This document shows positions 42,201 through 49,453 of a stretch of 64,000 bases of DNA, piece by piece. The notes under the pieces were generated by a model. It was given only the letters and a program-made list of their open reading frames with translations. It was not told the DNA's origin and made no database searches. Source of the DNA: Alloactinosynnema sp. L-07 (GTDB lineage: Bacteria; Actinomycetota; Actinomycetes; Mycobacteriales; Pseudonocardiaceae); the NCBI RefSeq assembly GCF_900070365.1, contig NZ_LN850107.1, positions 2,356,001 to 2,420,000 of the forward strand, in the 5' to 3' direction. Made by a program: the position numbers and the translations under genes. The stretch's first letter is position 1, and every line of letters starts with the position of its first letter.

Positions 42201-42934
42201 GCAACCCCACCGACGGCGACCACACCCAACCCACGACCCCCGCCTCCGATCACGCCCGCCCCGCGGTCACCGCCGACCCTGGGTCCTCACCCACCGATCC
42301 AGGTCCCGCGACCAACCAACATCCCGACGTCGACCCCTCGACCACCACCAGCACCACGCCCCCGTCCGCCGAGATCCCGACCAGCGATTCCCTCGCCGAC
42401 CGCACCGGCCCCGCCGCGCTCAGCGCCGCCTGGGCGCTGCACCGCTTCGGCCCCGACGACCACCACCGCGCCGCGGGCACCCGCCTCGCCGCGCACGCCC
42501 TGGCCACCGATCCCGCCCCCGACCTGCCCGCAGGCTGGTGCCACGGCCTGGCGGGCAGGCTCCTGGCCCGCACCGCCCTGCCCGGCCCCATCCCCGACTC
42601 CGACATCAACGCCCTTGCCTCGGCGCCCGTGCGGCTGGACCTGTCGCTGTGCCACGGCGAACTCGGCATCACCGAGGTCCTCACCGCCGTCGCCGACAGT
42701 GCCGCCGTCGCCGACACCCCCCGCGGCGCCGCGGCCCGTGCCGTGCGCCGTCGCGGCGGGCTGGTGCTCGACGTCCTGCGCAAACACGGTCCGCGCTGCG
42801 GCGTGCCCGGCGGCGTGCCCACGCCCGGTCTGCTCACCGGCCTGGCCGGGATCGGCTACGCGATGCTGCGGCTGGCCGCCCCCACCCAGGTCCCGTCCGC
42901 TCTGCTGCTGCACCCCACACCCACATCACCGTGA
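39239..42934 (+). CDS. lanM: Class II lanthipeptide synthetase LanM with a repetitive insertion in the cyclase domain
   Basis: A 1231-residue LanM. The N-terminal dehydratase/kinase-like half has TRLVYKPRDC (Lys), HHENVIAHG (catalytic-loop His/Asn) and VLVDTETVF (metal Asp). The C-terminal LanC-like half has zinc ligands in GWCHGLAG (Cys1101) and LCHGELGI (Cys1138-His1139). Between the first part of the LanC barrel (ending near residue 825) and the zinc half (from about 1055) lies a Pro/Thr/Ala-rich stretch with six 17-residue tandem repeats, absent from LanM proteins I know. The GTG has no clear ribosome-binding site. The precursor gene follows 16 bases downstream. Confidence 0.93.
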   Translation: MSPATPAAALPDPTWWAPGLATHERLPAPSAATAPPETDPAYALRLADLGLLTDHALRAESPARLAARVPRPRWADTVEAAVRAAEPVDTDTDTADVDSPWQAAFGRILRPFVTLACGHLPADTADTVRAALAATLTDKLVAQSARALVSELHRHRAEGTLTGADSRARFHHFTRRLTEPKHLGELLAAYPVLARVLAQTATTTAESATELLTRLAADRADLVATLLDGTDPGPLTTVALGQGDPHGGGRTVAFVDFADGTRLVYKPRDCATQQRLAEFLTVLDTAAPGLAPRVPRVLTRTGYGWSEYVTAQPLPDEDAADRFYRRQGALLALLHALRAIDVHHENVIAHGEHPVLVDTETVFHPNLSITGTGDPAADALAASVHRTALLPIIIVGEEGAADLSGLGGGYGGRAPASTIDWLDAGTDRMRLTRRGYDIAGAGNRPRLHDADVEPGDHETAMLTGFRHAYDAIAAHRAEFTALAESCADLEIRVVTRPTWVYSTLLDETTHPDVLRDALDRDRALSVLCAGREHHPVLAQLTTHELNDLWAGDIPLFLGTAGGTELRTATGHRLPVPLPRSSVDTARATIADLSEVDRRDQEWIISATLATRGGTPAHPAADPVPGTASAAALHPDGLLAAACAVADQLVARGVPAGDRVNWLGLESVDDQWLVLPLGAALGTGHLGVALFLAQLTAATGITRYADLARHAIADLPALVEALTDRPDLVTAIGCGGMNGLGGIAYGLARLTALLDDPTLRTPATQAATLAAAAAADTTDIGWTTGLSGCLAALTAVDAELGVPTGPATRACADRLVLLTAIDKPTQADPADPHPTIQSPTASANLPGTSAAAGHLPDTSANHPHAPVAIGDVPGRPTNHLPGTVAIADAPGTPANHLPSTVAIGDLPGIPANHPLAPVAIGDAPDHPTNHVPDTAAAGDLPGIPANHLEALAAGVLPVAKTSVHTTAVTGDLPSTTNHRLPTPIGTDSGNPTDGDHTQPTTPASDHARPAVTADPGSSPTDPGPATNQHPDVDPSTTTSTTPPSAEIPTSDSLADRTGPAALSAAWALHRFGPDDHHRAAGTRLAAHALATDPAPDLPAGWCHGLAGRLLARTALPGPIPDSDINALASAPVRLDLSLCHGELGITEVLTAVADSAAVADTPRGAAARAVRRRGGLVLDVLRKHGPRCGVPGGVPTPGLLTGLAGIGYAMLRLAAPTQVPSALLLHPTPTSP
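41798..42103 (+). repeat. Six tandem 51-bp repeats inside lanM
   Basis: Six in-frame 51-bp units encode 17-residue repeats of the form LPGIPANHLPxTVAIGD (unit starts 41798, 41849, 41900, 41951, 42002, 42053). Units are diverged at several positions, mostly at residues 1, 3-4 and 9-13. They sit in a longer Pro/Thr-rich stretch (about 41711-42400). A flexible, disordered linker is likely. Confidence 0.9.
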
Positions 42935-42950
42935 AGAAGGAGACAAGTCA

Positions 42951-43178
42951 GTGTCCAACGACCAGTCAGGCCAGCACTCCGCCCATGGTGTCGACGAGCC
43001 GGTCGGCAAGCTCCGACTGTTCCCCTCAGTGGTCTTCGGCGTGCGCGCCGCCGCGCTGACCAGGGTCGCCCTCCCGATCGGGCTGATGGCCGCCAGCCTC
43101 GTCGGCGGCTCCCCCGTCGCCGGGGCCGAGGACGCCAACATCATGGGCACCACATGCTGCCCAACCATCACAGCGTGA
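42951..43178 (+). CDS. lanA: Putative class II lanthipeptide precursor peptide
   Basis: A 75-residue peptide encoded directly after lanM, GTG 42951 with AAGGAG eight bases upstream. The leader is hydrophilic, then strongly hydrophobic (PIGLMAASLVGG), and ends near SPVAGA. The C terminus EDANIMGTTCCPTITA has two adjacent Cys and four Thr, enough for up to two lanthionine-type rings. Cleavage could be after VGG, or after AGA by an AxA rule as in cinnamycin. No protease or dedicated transporter gene is adjacent. Position, size and the Cys/Thr tail support the call; no known lantibiotic core is recognised. Confidence 0.8.
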   Translation: MSNDQSGQHSAHGVDEPVGKLRLFPSVVFGVRAAALTRVALPIGLMAASLVGGSPVAGAEDANIMGTTCCPTITA

Positions 43179-43251
43179 TCGGACCGGGGCAGGCCGAATC
43201 CATCGTTCGGTGGTAGGTCGGCCCCCATTCCGATCAGTAGCATCCGGCACC

Positions 43252-46158
43252 GTGCGACACCGTTCGACAGTCCTGGTGGGTCGCGACAACGAGATCAGGG
43301 CGGTGGAGCGCGCGCTCACGGCGGCCCGCGCGGGCCAGGGTGGGACGATCTTCCTCGTCGGCGAGAGCGGCATCGGCAAGTCACGGCTCACCGCGGCCGC
43401 CATCGAGTCGGCGTTCGCCGCCGGGATGGGGCTGATGCGCGGCCGGGCCAGCGCCATCGGCCCGATGGCCCCGTTCCGGCCGCTCACCGAGGCGATCCTG
43501 TTCCTGCTGCGCGCCGATCCCGTCGACCCGGCCGACCTCGGGCCCTACGGCCCGATCCTGGGCAGGCTCGTCCCCGGCTGGGGTGAGCCGCCCGCGGGTG
43601 GGGACTCCCTCGTCGTGCTCGCCGAGGCCGTGCTGCGGCTCACCGGGCACGTCGGCCGCGACCGCGGCTGCCTGATCACCCTGGACGACCTGCACGACGC
43701 CGACCCCGAGACCCTGGCCGTCCTCGAGTACCTGGTCGACAACGTCGACCTGCAACCCACGTTGCTGCTCGGCGCCATCCGCGACCAGGACAGCGCCGCG
43801 CTCACCATGGCCCGCGCCGCGGCCCAACGCGGCCGCTGCACGGTCATCGACCTCGACCGGCTCACCCGCGACGACCTGCGCAGGCTGACCGCGACCTGTC
43901 TGGACATCGACACCGCCCAGATCCCCGCCGCCGCGGTCGACCTGCTGCTCGCGGGCAGCGCGGGCATCCCGTTCATCGCCGAGGAACTCCTCACCACGAT
44001 GATCGACGACGCGGTCCTGGTCAGCGACGGCGACACCTGGTCGGTCGCCCAGGACTCGCGCGCGGCCATGACCTCGGCGCTGTCGCGGCCGTTGGCCCGC
44101 CGCGTCGCCCAACTCGGCCCCCGCATCCAACGGCTGCTGTCCGTCGCCGCGGTCTTCGGCCCCCGGTTCCCCCTCGGCGTCGTCCAGCACGTCACCGCCA
44201 TGAGCGACCGCGACCTGCTCAGCCTCCTGCAAGGCGACGGCGCCGCCCAACTCGTCGCCCCCGACGAACACACCGCCGACTGGTACACCTTCCACCACCA
44301 GCTCGGCCGCGAAGCCGTCCTCGCCCAACTCGACCCCGACGAACGCGCCACCCTCGCCGGATCCGTCGCCGACGCCGTGGAGACCGTCAACCCCGGCCTG
44401 CCCGGCGAATGGTGCGAGGTGACCGCCGCGCTGCGCCTCGACGCCGGCGACAACGACGCCGCGGGCAGGCTGTTCGCCGAGGTCGGACGCCGCGCCCTGG
44501 CCCTGGGCGCGGCCACCTCCGCGGTCGCCCTGCTCGACCGGGCCTGGACCCTGCTCACCCACTCCGACGCCGCCACCCGCGCCACCACCCTCGAACAACT
44601 CGTGCTGGCCCTGGCCGAAGCGGGCCTGATGGAACGCGCCTTGGCCTCCGTCGAGACCCTCGACCAGGTCGGCGGCCTCACCGCCCGCCGCCGCGCCGAC
44701 CTGCACACCCGCCTGGCCTGGGCGGCCACCGTCGCGGGCAACACCGCCGACGGCCTGGTCCAGGTCGAGGCCGCCCGCGCCCTGCTCGGTGACGACTCAT
44801 CAGCCGAGGACGTCGCCCCGATCGACGTCGTCGCCGCCCATCTGGCCCTCGACGTGCCCGGCCCCGACCAACTCGACACCGCCGAACGCCTGGCCCGCCA
44901 GGCCGCCACCGTCGCCGAGGCCGTGCCACTGCCCGAGGTCGCCTGCCAGGCCTGGCAGCTGCTCGGCGCCATCGCCCGCCACCGCGACCCCACCGAGGCC
45001 ACCGCCTGCCTCGAACGCGCCCGGTCGCTGGCCGTGCGCCACAACCTGCCGATCTGGGAGATCCACGCCCTGATCCGCCTCGGCAACGACGACGCCCTGC
45101 GCCACGGCGGCCTGCACCGCCTGGAACGGGCCCGCGACCAGGCCTCCCGAGCGGGCGCGGTCACCGCCCGCTACCAGGCCGAGGCCAGCATCGCCCTGCA
45201 CACCATCCTGCGCGGCGACCACGGCACCGCGGGCGCCGCCATCGACCGCGTCCTGGCCGCCACGACCAGGTTGAAACTGGTGGAGACCACCCAGTACGTG
45301 CTCCTGCTCGCCGCCGTACTCGCCGCCCACCGCGGCAACCGCCGCGACATGGACGCCGCCATCGCCGAGTTCCGCCAATGGCAGGGCGACCCCGCCCTGC
45401 ACGCCCCCCGCGTCTACGGCCTGGCAGGCACCTTCTGCGCACTGCTGGAGGAAGACCGCCCCCGCGCCTTGGCCGACCTGACCCGGGCCGTGGCCAGCGA
45501 GGACACCGGCGGCAGCGTGTTCCCGCTATCCGGTCGCCACGGACTGCACCTGCTGCTGCGAGTCCTCGGCGGCGAAGCGGACTGGACGGACTTCCTGGAG
45601 GTGACGGCCAACCCCGCGTGCGCCCTGCGCTGGGACCGCCAGTTCACCCTCTTCGCCCAAGCGATACTCCTGGGCCGCGCGGGCAAACTCCCCGACGCCA
45701 CCGCCGCGGCCGACGACGCCATCCGCGCGGGCGCCCCCTATGCGATGAGCCACCACCTCGGCCTACGCCTGGTCGCCGAACCCGCCATCGACGCAGGCTG
45801 GGGCGACCCGATCGGCTGGCTGCGCACCGCGGAGGACCACTTCCACCGCACCGAGGTCCCCGCCGTGGCAGGCGCATGCCGAGCCCTCCTGCGCCGCGCG
45901 GGTGCCCGCGTCTCCCAACGGCGTGAAGGGGCCGAGGACATCCCCGCGGAACTGCGTTCGGCCGGGGTCACCGTCCGCGAGTTCGAGATCCTGACCCTGC
46001 TGGTGGGCCGCCTGGGCAACCGCGAGATCGGCGACAGACTGCACCTGTCGCCAAGAACCGTGGAACGACACGTCTCCAGCCTGATCACCAAGACCGGCCT
46101 GCCCAACCGCATAGCCCTTGGTGAATTCGCCGCCGAGATCGCAGGCACCCCCGACTAG
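43252..46158 (+). CDS. Large LuxR-family ATPase regulator (LAL type)
   Basis: A 968-residue regulator. The N-terminal AAA-type ATPase has Walker A LVGESGIGKSRL and Walker B LITLDDLHDAD. A long TPR-like helical middle follows, and the C-terminal LuxR helix-turn-helix contains GVTVREFEILTLLVGRLGN and LSPRTVERHVSSLI. The start is taken as GTG 43252; a GTG 42 bases upstream is in frame and open. No ribosome-binding site precedes either, so the message may be leaderless. It lies 73 bases after the precursor peptide gene and may control the lanthipeptide locus. Confidence 0.9.
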   Translation: MRHRSTVLVGRDNEIRAVERALTAARAGQGGTIFLVGESGIGKSRLTAAAIESAFAAGMGLMRGRASAIGPMAPFRPLTEAILFLLRADPVDPADLGPYGPILGRLVPGWGEPPAGGDSLVVLAEAVLRLTGHVGRDRGCLITLDDLHDADPETLAVLEYLVDNVDLQPTLLLGAIRDQDSAALTMARAAAQRGRCTVIDLDRLTRDDLRRLTATCLDIDTAQIPAAAVDLLLAGSAGIPFIAEELLTTMIDDAVLVSDGDTWSVAQDSRAAMTSALSRPLARRVAQLGPRIQRLLSVAAVFGPRFPLGVVQHVTAMSDRDLLSLLQGDGAAQLVAPDEHTADWYTFHHQLGREAVLAQLDPDERATLAGSVADAVETVNPGLPGEWCEVTAALRLDAGDNDAAGRLFAEVGRRALALGAATSAVALLDRAWTLLTHSDAATRATTLEQLVLALAEAGLMERALASVETLDQVGGLTARRRADLHTRLAWAATVAGNTADGLVQVEAARALLGDDSSAEDVAPIDVVAAHLALDVPGPDQLDTAERLARQAATVAEAVPLPEVACQAWQLLGAIARHRDPTEATACLERARSLAVRHNLPIWEIHALIRLGNDDALRHGGLHRLERARDQASRAGAVTARYQAEASIALHTILRGDHGTAGAAIDRVLAATTRLKLVETTQYVLLLAAVLAAHRGNRRDMDAAIAEFRQWQGDPALHAPRVYGLAGTFCALLEEDRPRALADLTRAVASEDTGGSVFPLSGRHGLHLLLRVLGGEADWTDFLEVTANPACALRWDRQFTLFAQAILLGRAGKLPDATAAADDAIRAGAPYAMSHHLGLRLVAEPAIDAGWGDPIGWLRTAEDHFHRTEVPAVAGACRALLRRAGARVSQRREGAEDIPAELRSAGVTVREFEILTLLVGRLGNREIGDRLHLSPRTVERHVSSLITKTGLPNRIALGEFAAEIAGTPD

Positions 46159-46161
46159 ACA

Positions 46162-46179
46162 GGCAACCATGCGGTTGCC
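46162..46179. promoter_or_regulatory. Palindrome over the promoter of the ArsR-SRPBCC gene
   Basis: GGCAACC, four bases, then GGTTGCC: a perfect 7-bp inverted repeat just before a -10-like TATTCT (46180-46185), which lies seven bases before the ATG at 46193. The arrangement suggests a leaderless message autoregulated by the ArsR-type domain. Confidence 0.6.
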
Positions 46180-46192
46180 TATTCTGCTCGCG

Positions 46193-46999
46193 ATGGACGC
46201 GGTGTTCCGAGCCTTGGCCGACCCCCACCGCAGGCGCCTGCTCGACAAACTCAACGAGCGCAACGGGCAAAGCCTGCGGGAACTGAGCGAGGGCTTGGCG
46301 ATGACCAGGCAAGCCGTGAGCAAACACCTCGACGTGCTGTCCGCCGCGGGCCTGGTCACCGCCGTCAAGCACGGCCGCGAGAAATGGCACTACCTCAACC
46401 CCGTGCCCGTCCACGAGATCGCAGACCGGTGGATCGGACGCTACGAACGCGGCCGCATGACCGCGCTGTCGCACCTCAAGCATGCCCTGGAAGGACCTCC
46501 GATGAGCAAGCCGGAATTCGTCTACGTCACCTACATCCAGACCACCGCGGACAAGATCTATCGCGCGCTCACCGACCCGGAGTTCATCAAGATCTACATG
46601 GGCGGCACCGGGCCTGAGTCGGACTGGACGGTGGGCTCGCCGATCAAGTGGAAGTCCAACCCCGCGGGCGAATTCGAGGATCTGGACCAGAAAGTCCTCG
46701 AAGCGATCCCCGGCAAGCGACTGTCCTACACGTGGCACACCCTGCAGCCGATGCACCGCGACCTCTTCACAAGCGACGAGGAGTTCGCCGAGGCGCTCAA
46801 GGAGAAGTCCAGGGTCACCTTCGACATCGAGCCCGCGGCGATCCCGATGATGGGCATCAAGCTGACCATCACCCACGACGGCTTCGACAGCCCGGACAGC
46901 AAGATGCTCGAAGGAGTCCAGGACGGTTGGACGATGATCCTTTCCGCGCTGAAGACGTTGCTGGAAGGCGGAAAGCTCGTCGCCGACCAGGAGGACTGA
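46193..46999 (+). CDS. ArsR-type winged-helix fused to an SRPBCC/AHSA1 domain
   Basis: A 268-residue protein. Residues 1-90 are an ArsR-type DNA-binding domain (VFRALADPHRRRLLDKLNER, with the recognition helix in MTRQAVSKHLDVLSAAG). Residues about 105-268 are an SRPBCC/AHSA1 ligand-binding domain (FVYVTYIQTTADKIYRALTD). The frame is continuous across the junction. A ribosome-binding-like GGAAGG precedes an internal ATG at the domain boundary, so the second domain could also be made separately. No metal-binding Cys set is seen, so sensing is probably of a small hydrophobic ligand. Confidence 0.87.
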   Translation: MDAVFRALADPHRRRLLDKLNERNGQSLRELSEGLAMTRQAVSKHLDVLSAAGLVTAVKHGREKWHYLNPVPVHEIADRWIGRYERGRMTALSHLKHALEGPPMSKPEFVYVTYIQTTADKIYRALTDPEFIKIYMGGTGPESDWTVGSPIKWKSNPAGEFEDLDQKVLEAIPGKRLSYTWHTLQPMHRDLFTSDEEFAEALKEKSRVTFDIEPAAIPMMGIKLTITHDGFDSPDSKMLEGVQDGWTMILSALKTLLEGGKLVADQED

Positions 47000-47010
47000 C
47001 CGGAGAACGA

Positions 47011-47044
47011 CGAAGGCGCCCCCTTGGTACAGGGGGCGCCTTCG
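47011..47044. terminator. Perfect hairpin terminator
   Basis: A 13-bp perfect stem (47011-47023 with 47032-47044) and an eight-base loop begin 12 bases after the ArsR-SRPBCC stop. The remainder of the 230-base gap to the next gene shows no other feature beyond a possible -10 near 47213. Confidence 0.85.
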
Positions 47045-47229
47045 CGAAAGGCGACGGACGTGAACGTTCATCCACTCGTCATGGCTGTCGGTGTCTCGGC
47101 CGGGCAACCGGTGCAGGGTCATGGCGGGCTCCAACATCGAAGGTGACGTACCCCGCAACGGTCTCCCCGCCGCGAACGGGAGACATCGGTCGGCTGACGG
47201 AGACGCGAAGCCCTAGGATCGGGCCCACC

Positions 47230-48261
47230 ATGGCCGACTACGCACTGCTGATCCTGCCCTCGACGAACCGCGTCTACGCCGAAGCGTCCGTCGAACTGAC
47301 CCTGGCCGAGCTCCAGGTCTTCAACCAGTCCGTCTTGGACAGTCGCCTGGGCGACCTCGCCCGCACCGAACTCGGCGGCGTCCCCTACGTCACCTTCACC
47401 GCGGACACCCTCAGCGACACCGACATCGCCTACCTCGCGAACCTGTCGACGCTGTACGCCCTGTTCCGCGTCGACGGCAAACTCCTCGAACCCCTCCACG
47501 CACACCGGCTCGACGCCTTCGACGACGACCTGATCACCATCCAGAAATACCAGGGCAAGACCAACGAGCTGTTCACCAAACTCCTGCTCAACGTCACCCT
47601 CATGTCCTCAGCACGGGCCCACGACATGCTCGACCACCGCCTCCGCGTGCTCGACCCCATGTGCGGCCGAGGCACCACCCTCAACCAGGTCATCATGTAC
47701 GGCTGGGACGCAGCGGGCATCGACATCGACCAGAAGGACTTCGAGGCCTACGCGACCTTCATCCAGACCTGGCTCAAACGCAAACGCGTCAAACACCAGG
47801 CCGAGATCACCCGCGTCCGCCGCGACAAACACCTCCTCGGCCGCAAACTCCAGGTATCCATCGGCCTCAGCAAGGAAAGCTACAAAGCAGGCGACGCACT
47901 CGCCCTCACCTACATCAACGCCGACACCGTCAAAACCCGCGAGTTCCACCGCGCCGACAGCATCGACCTCATCGTCACCGACGCCCCCTACGGCGTCCAG
48001 CACGGCAGCCGCGCAGGCCAGGCCCTGCAGCGCAGCCCACTGGACCTGCTCCGCGAAGCCGCCCCGATCTGGGCCCAGGTACTACGCCCCGGAGGCAGCC
48101 TCGGCATCGCGTGGAACACGAACGTCGCCTCCCGCGCCGACGCGCTCGAGGTACTGGCCGACGCAGGGCTCGACCCGATCGACCACGGCCCGTACCGATC
48201 ACTGGCCCACCGCGTCGACCAGGCCATCCTCCGCGACATCGTGATCGCCCGCAGGCCATGA
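47230..48261 (+). CDS. TRM11-like SAM-dependent nucleic acid methyltransferase
   Basis: A 343-residue protein with a THUMP-like N-terminal region and a Rossmann methyltransferase domain. Motif I is VLDPMCGRGTTLNQ and motif IV is VTDAPYGVQHG, as in guanosine N2-methyltransferases of the TRM11/UPF0020 group and some DNA methylases. It could modify tRNA. No restriction enzyme gene is adjacent, which argues against a restriction-modification role. There is no clear ribosome-binding site at ATG 47230. Its stop overlaps the next ATG. Confidence 0.82.
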   Translation: MADYALLILPSTNRVYAEASVELTLAELQVFNQSVLDSRLGDLARTELGGVPYVTFTADTLSDTDIAYLANLSTLYALFRVDGKLLEPLHAHRLDAFDDDLITIQKYQGKTNELFTKLLLNVTLMSSARAHDMLDHRLRVLDPMCGRGTTLNQVIMYGWDAAGIDIDQKDFEAYATFIQTWLKRKRVKHQAEITRVRRDKHLLGRKLQVSIGLSKESYKAGDALALTYINADTVKTREFHRADSIDLIVTDAPYGVQHGSRAGQALQRSPLDLLREAAPIWAQVLRPGGSLGIAWNTNVASRADALEVLADAGLDPIDHGPYRSLAHRVDQAILRDIVIARRP

Positions 48262-48680
48262 CCACGCTGACGGTCGGCGTCGACCACCGCGACCTCAGCG
48301 TCGCGGTCCTCGCCGTCGCCGCCGACCTAGGCACCCGCCTCGACGCCGACCTGCACATCCTGCACGCCGTCGACCTGCGCGACTACCCAGTCGACCCCGA
48401 CGCCGACGACTGGGAGTCGCACGCCGACACCGCGCTCACCGCCCTACGCGACACGGTCCGCGACGCCCTGACCGGGTTCCCGGGACGGTGGGCGTTCGAC
48501 GTCAAGATCGGCGAACCGGCCCCGGTCCTGCGCACCGCCGCGGAAGAACTCGACGCTACCATGATCATCGTCGGCCACCACCGGCACTGGAACCCTGGCC
48601 GAGTCACCCGTGGCTCAGTCGGAACCGCACTTGCCCGCACAACCCACCGGCCCGTGCTGCTCGTCCCGGAGGCACCATGA
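48258..48680 (+). CDS. Universal stress protein (UspA) family
   Basis: A 140-residue UspA-fold protein with the N-terminal LTVGVDHRDLSVAVLA strand and the C-terminal ATP-binding-type segment IVGHHRHWNPGRVTRGSVG followed by RPVLLVP. The usual GxxGxxxxxxGS pattern is partly altered (GHHRHW), so ATP binding is uncertain. It is coupled by ATGA overlaps to the genes on both sides. Confidence 0.88.
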   Translation: MTTLTVGVDHRDLSVAVLAVAADLGTRLDADLHILHAVDLRDYPVDPDADDWESHADTALTALRDTVRDALTGFPGRWAFDVKIGEPAPVLRTAAEELDATMIIVGHHRHWNPGRVTRGSVGTALARTTHRPVLLVPEAP

Positions 48681-49453
48681 TCACCACCCTGCCGGACGGC
48701 ACCGCGATCCACTACACCGACAGCGGCGGCACCAATCCGGCGATCATCCTGCTCCACGGCGGCCTCGTCACCGGCGAACTCATGTGGTCAGCCCACCTCC
48801 CGACGCTGTCCAGCCACTATCGCGTGATCGTCCCCGACACCCGAGGCCACGGACTCAGCGACAACCCCGCAGGCCACTTCGCCTACGACCTGTTCGCCGA
48901 CGACTGTGCCGCCCTCATCACCGAACTCGGGCTGAACCGCCCCGCCGTCGTCGGCTACAGCGACGGCGCGCAGATCGCCCTCGAACTCGGACTCCGCAAA
49001 CCAGAACTGGTGTCCGCACTCGTCCTCGGCGGTGTCGTCGTCGAACAAAGCGAGCAGTACCGCGACGCCCTCGCCGCGATCGGGTTCAGCACACCGGGCG
49101 AAGTCGACATCGACCTGTTCGAGCGCACGATCCCCGGCTTCCTCGACGTGATCAAGAAACTCCACGGCGCCGACTACGTGCCCACGTTCATGGCCAACAC
49201 CTCACGCCTGTGGCTGACCCTGCCGACCTACACCGACCAACAACTCGCGGGCATCCCCGTGCCAACGCTGATCATCACCGGCGACCGTGATGAGGACGTC
49301 CTCACCCAAGCACCCCGCCTGTGCCGAACCATCCCCAACGCCGAACTCGCCGTGATCCCCGGCGCCGATCACGCCGCCGTCGAACGACCCTTGTTCGCCG
49401 ACATCACCATCGACTTCCTCACCCGCTCAGGCAAGCCCACGGAAACTCCGTAG
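48677..49453 (+). CDS. Alpha/beta hydrolase
   Basis: A 258-residue alpha/beta-hydrolase fold protein. The oxyanion-hole motif is LLHGGLVTG, the nucleophile elbow [12 protein letters not shown] (Ser), the acid is in IITGDRDE, and the His in [11 protein letters not shown]. The substrate is unknown. ATG 48677 overlaps the Usp stop, with CCGGAGG upstream. Its 3' end overlaps the converging copper ATPase gene by 27 bases. Confidence 0.9.
   Translation: MITTLPDGTAIHYTDSGGTNPAIILLHGGLVTGELMWSAHLPTLSSHYRVIVPDTRGHGLSDNPAGHFAYDLFADDCAALITELGLNRPAVVGYSDGAQIALELGLRKPELVSALVLGGVVVEQSEQYRDALAAIGFSTPGEVDIDLFERTIPGFLDVIKKLHGADYVPTFMANTSRLWLTLPTYTDQQLAGIPVPTLIITGDRDEDVLTQAPRLCRTIPNAELAVIPGADHAAVERPLFADITIDFLTRSGKPTETP

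Noticed and set aside
41711..42400. CRISPR array or noncoding tandem repeat
   Set aside because: The 51-bp units are in frame, diverged and without unique spacers; they encode protein repeats in LanM. No CRISPR array was seen anywhere.
47230..48261. Restriction-modification methyltransferase
   Set aside because: No restriction or specificity gene is adjacent, and the THUMP-like region and motifs fit the TRM11/UPF0020 group better.
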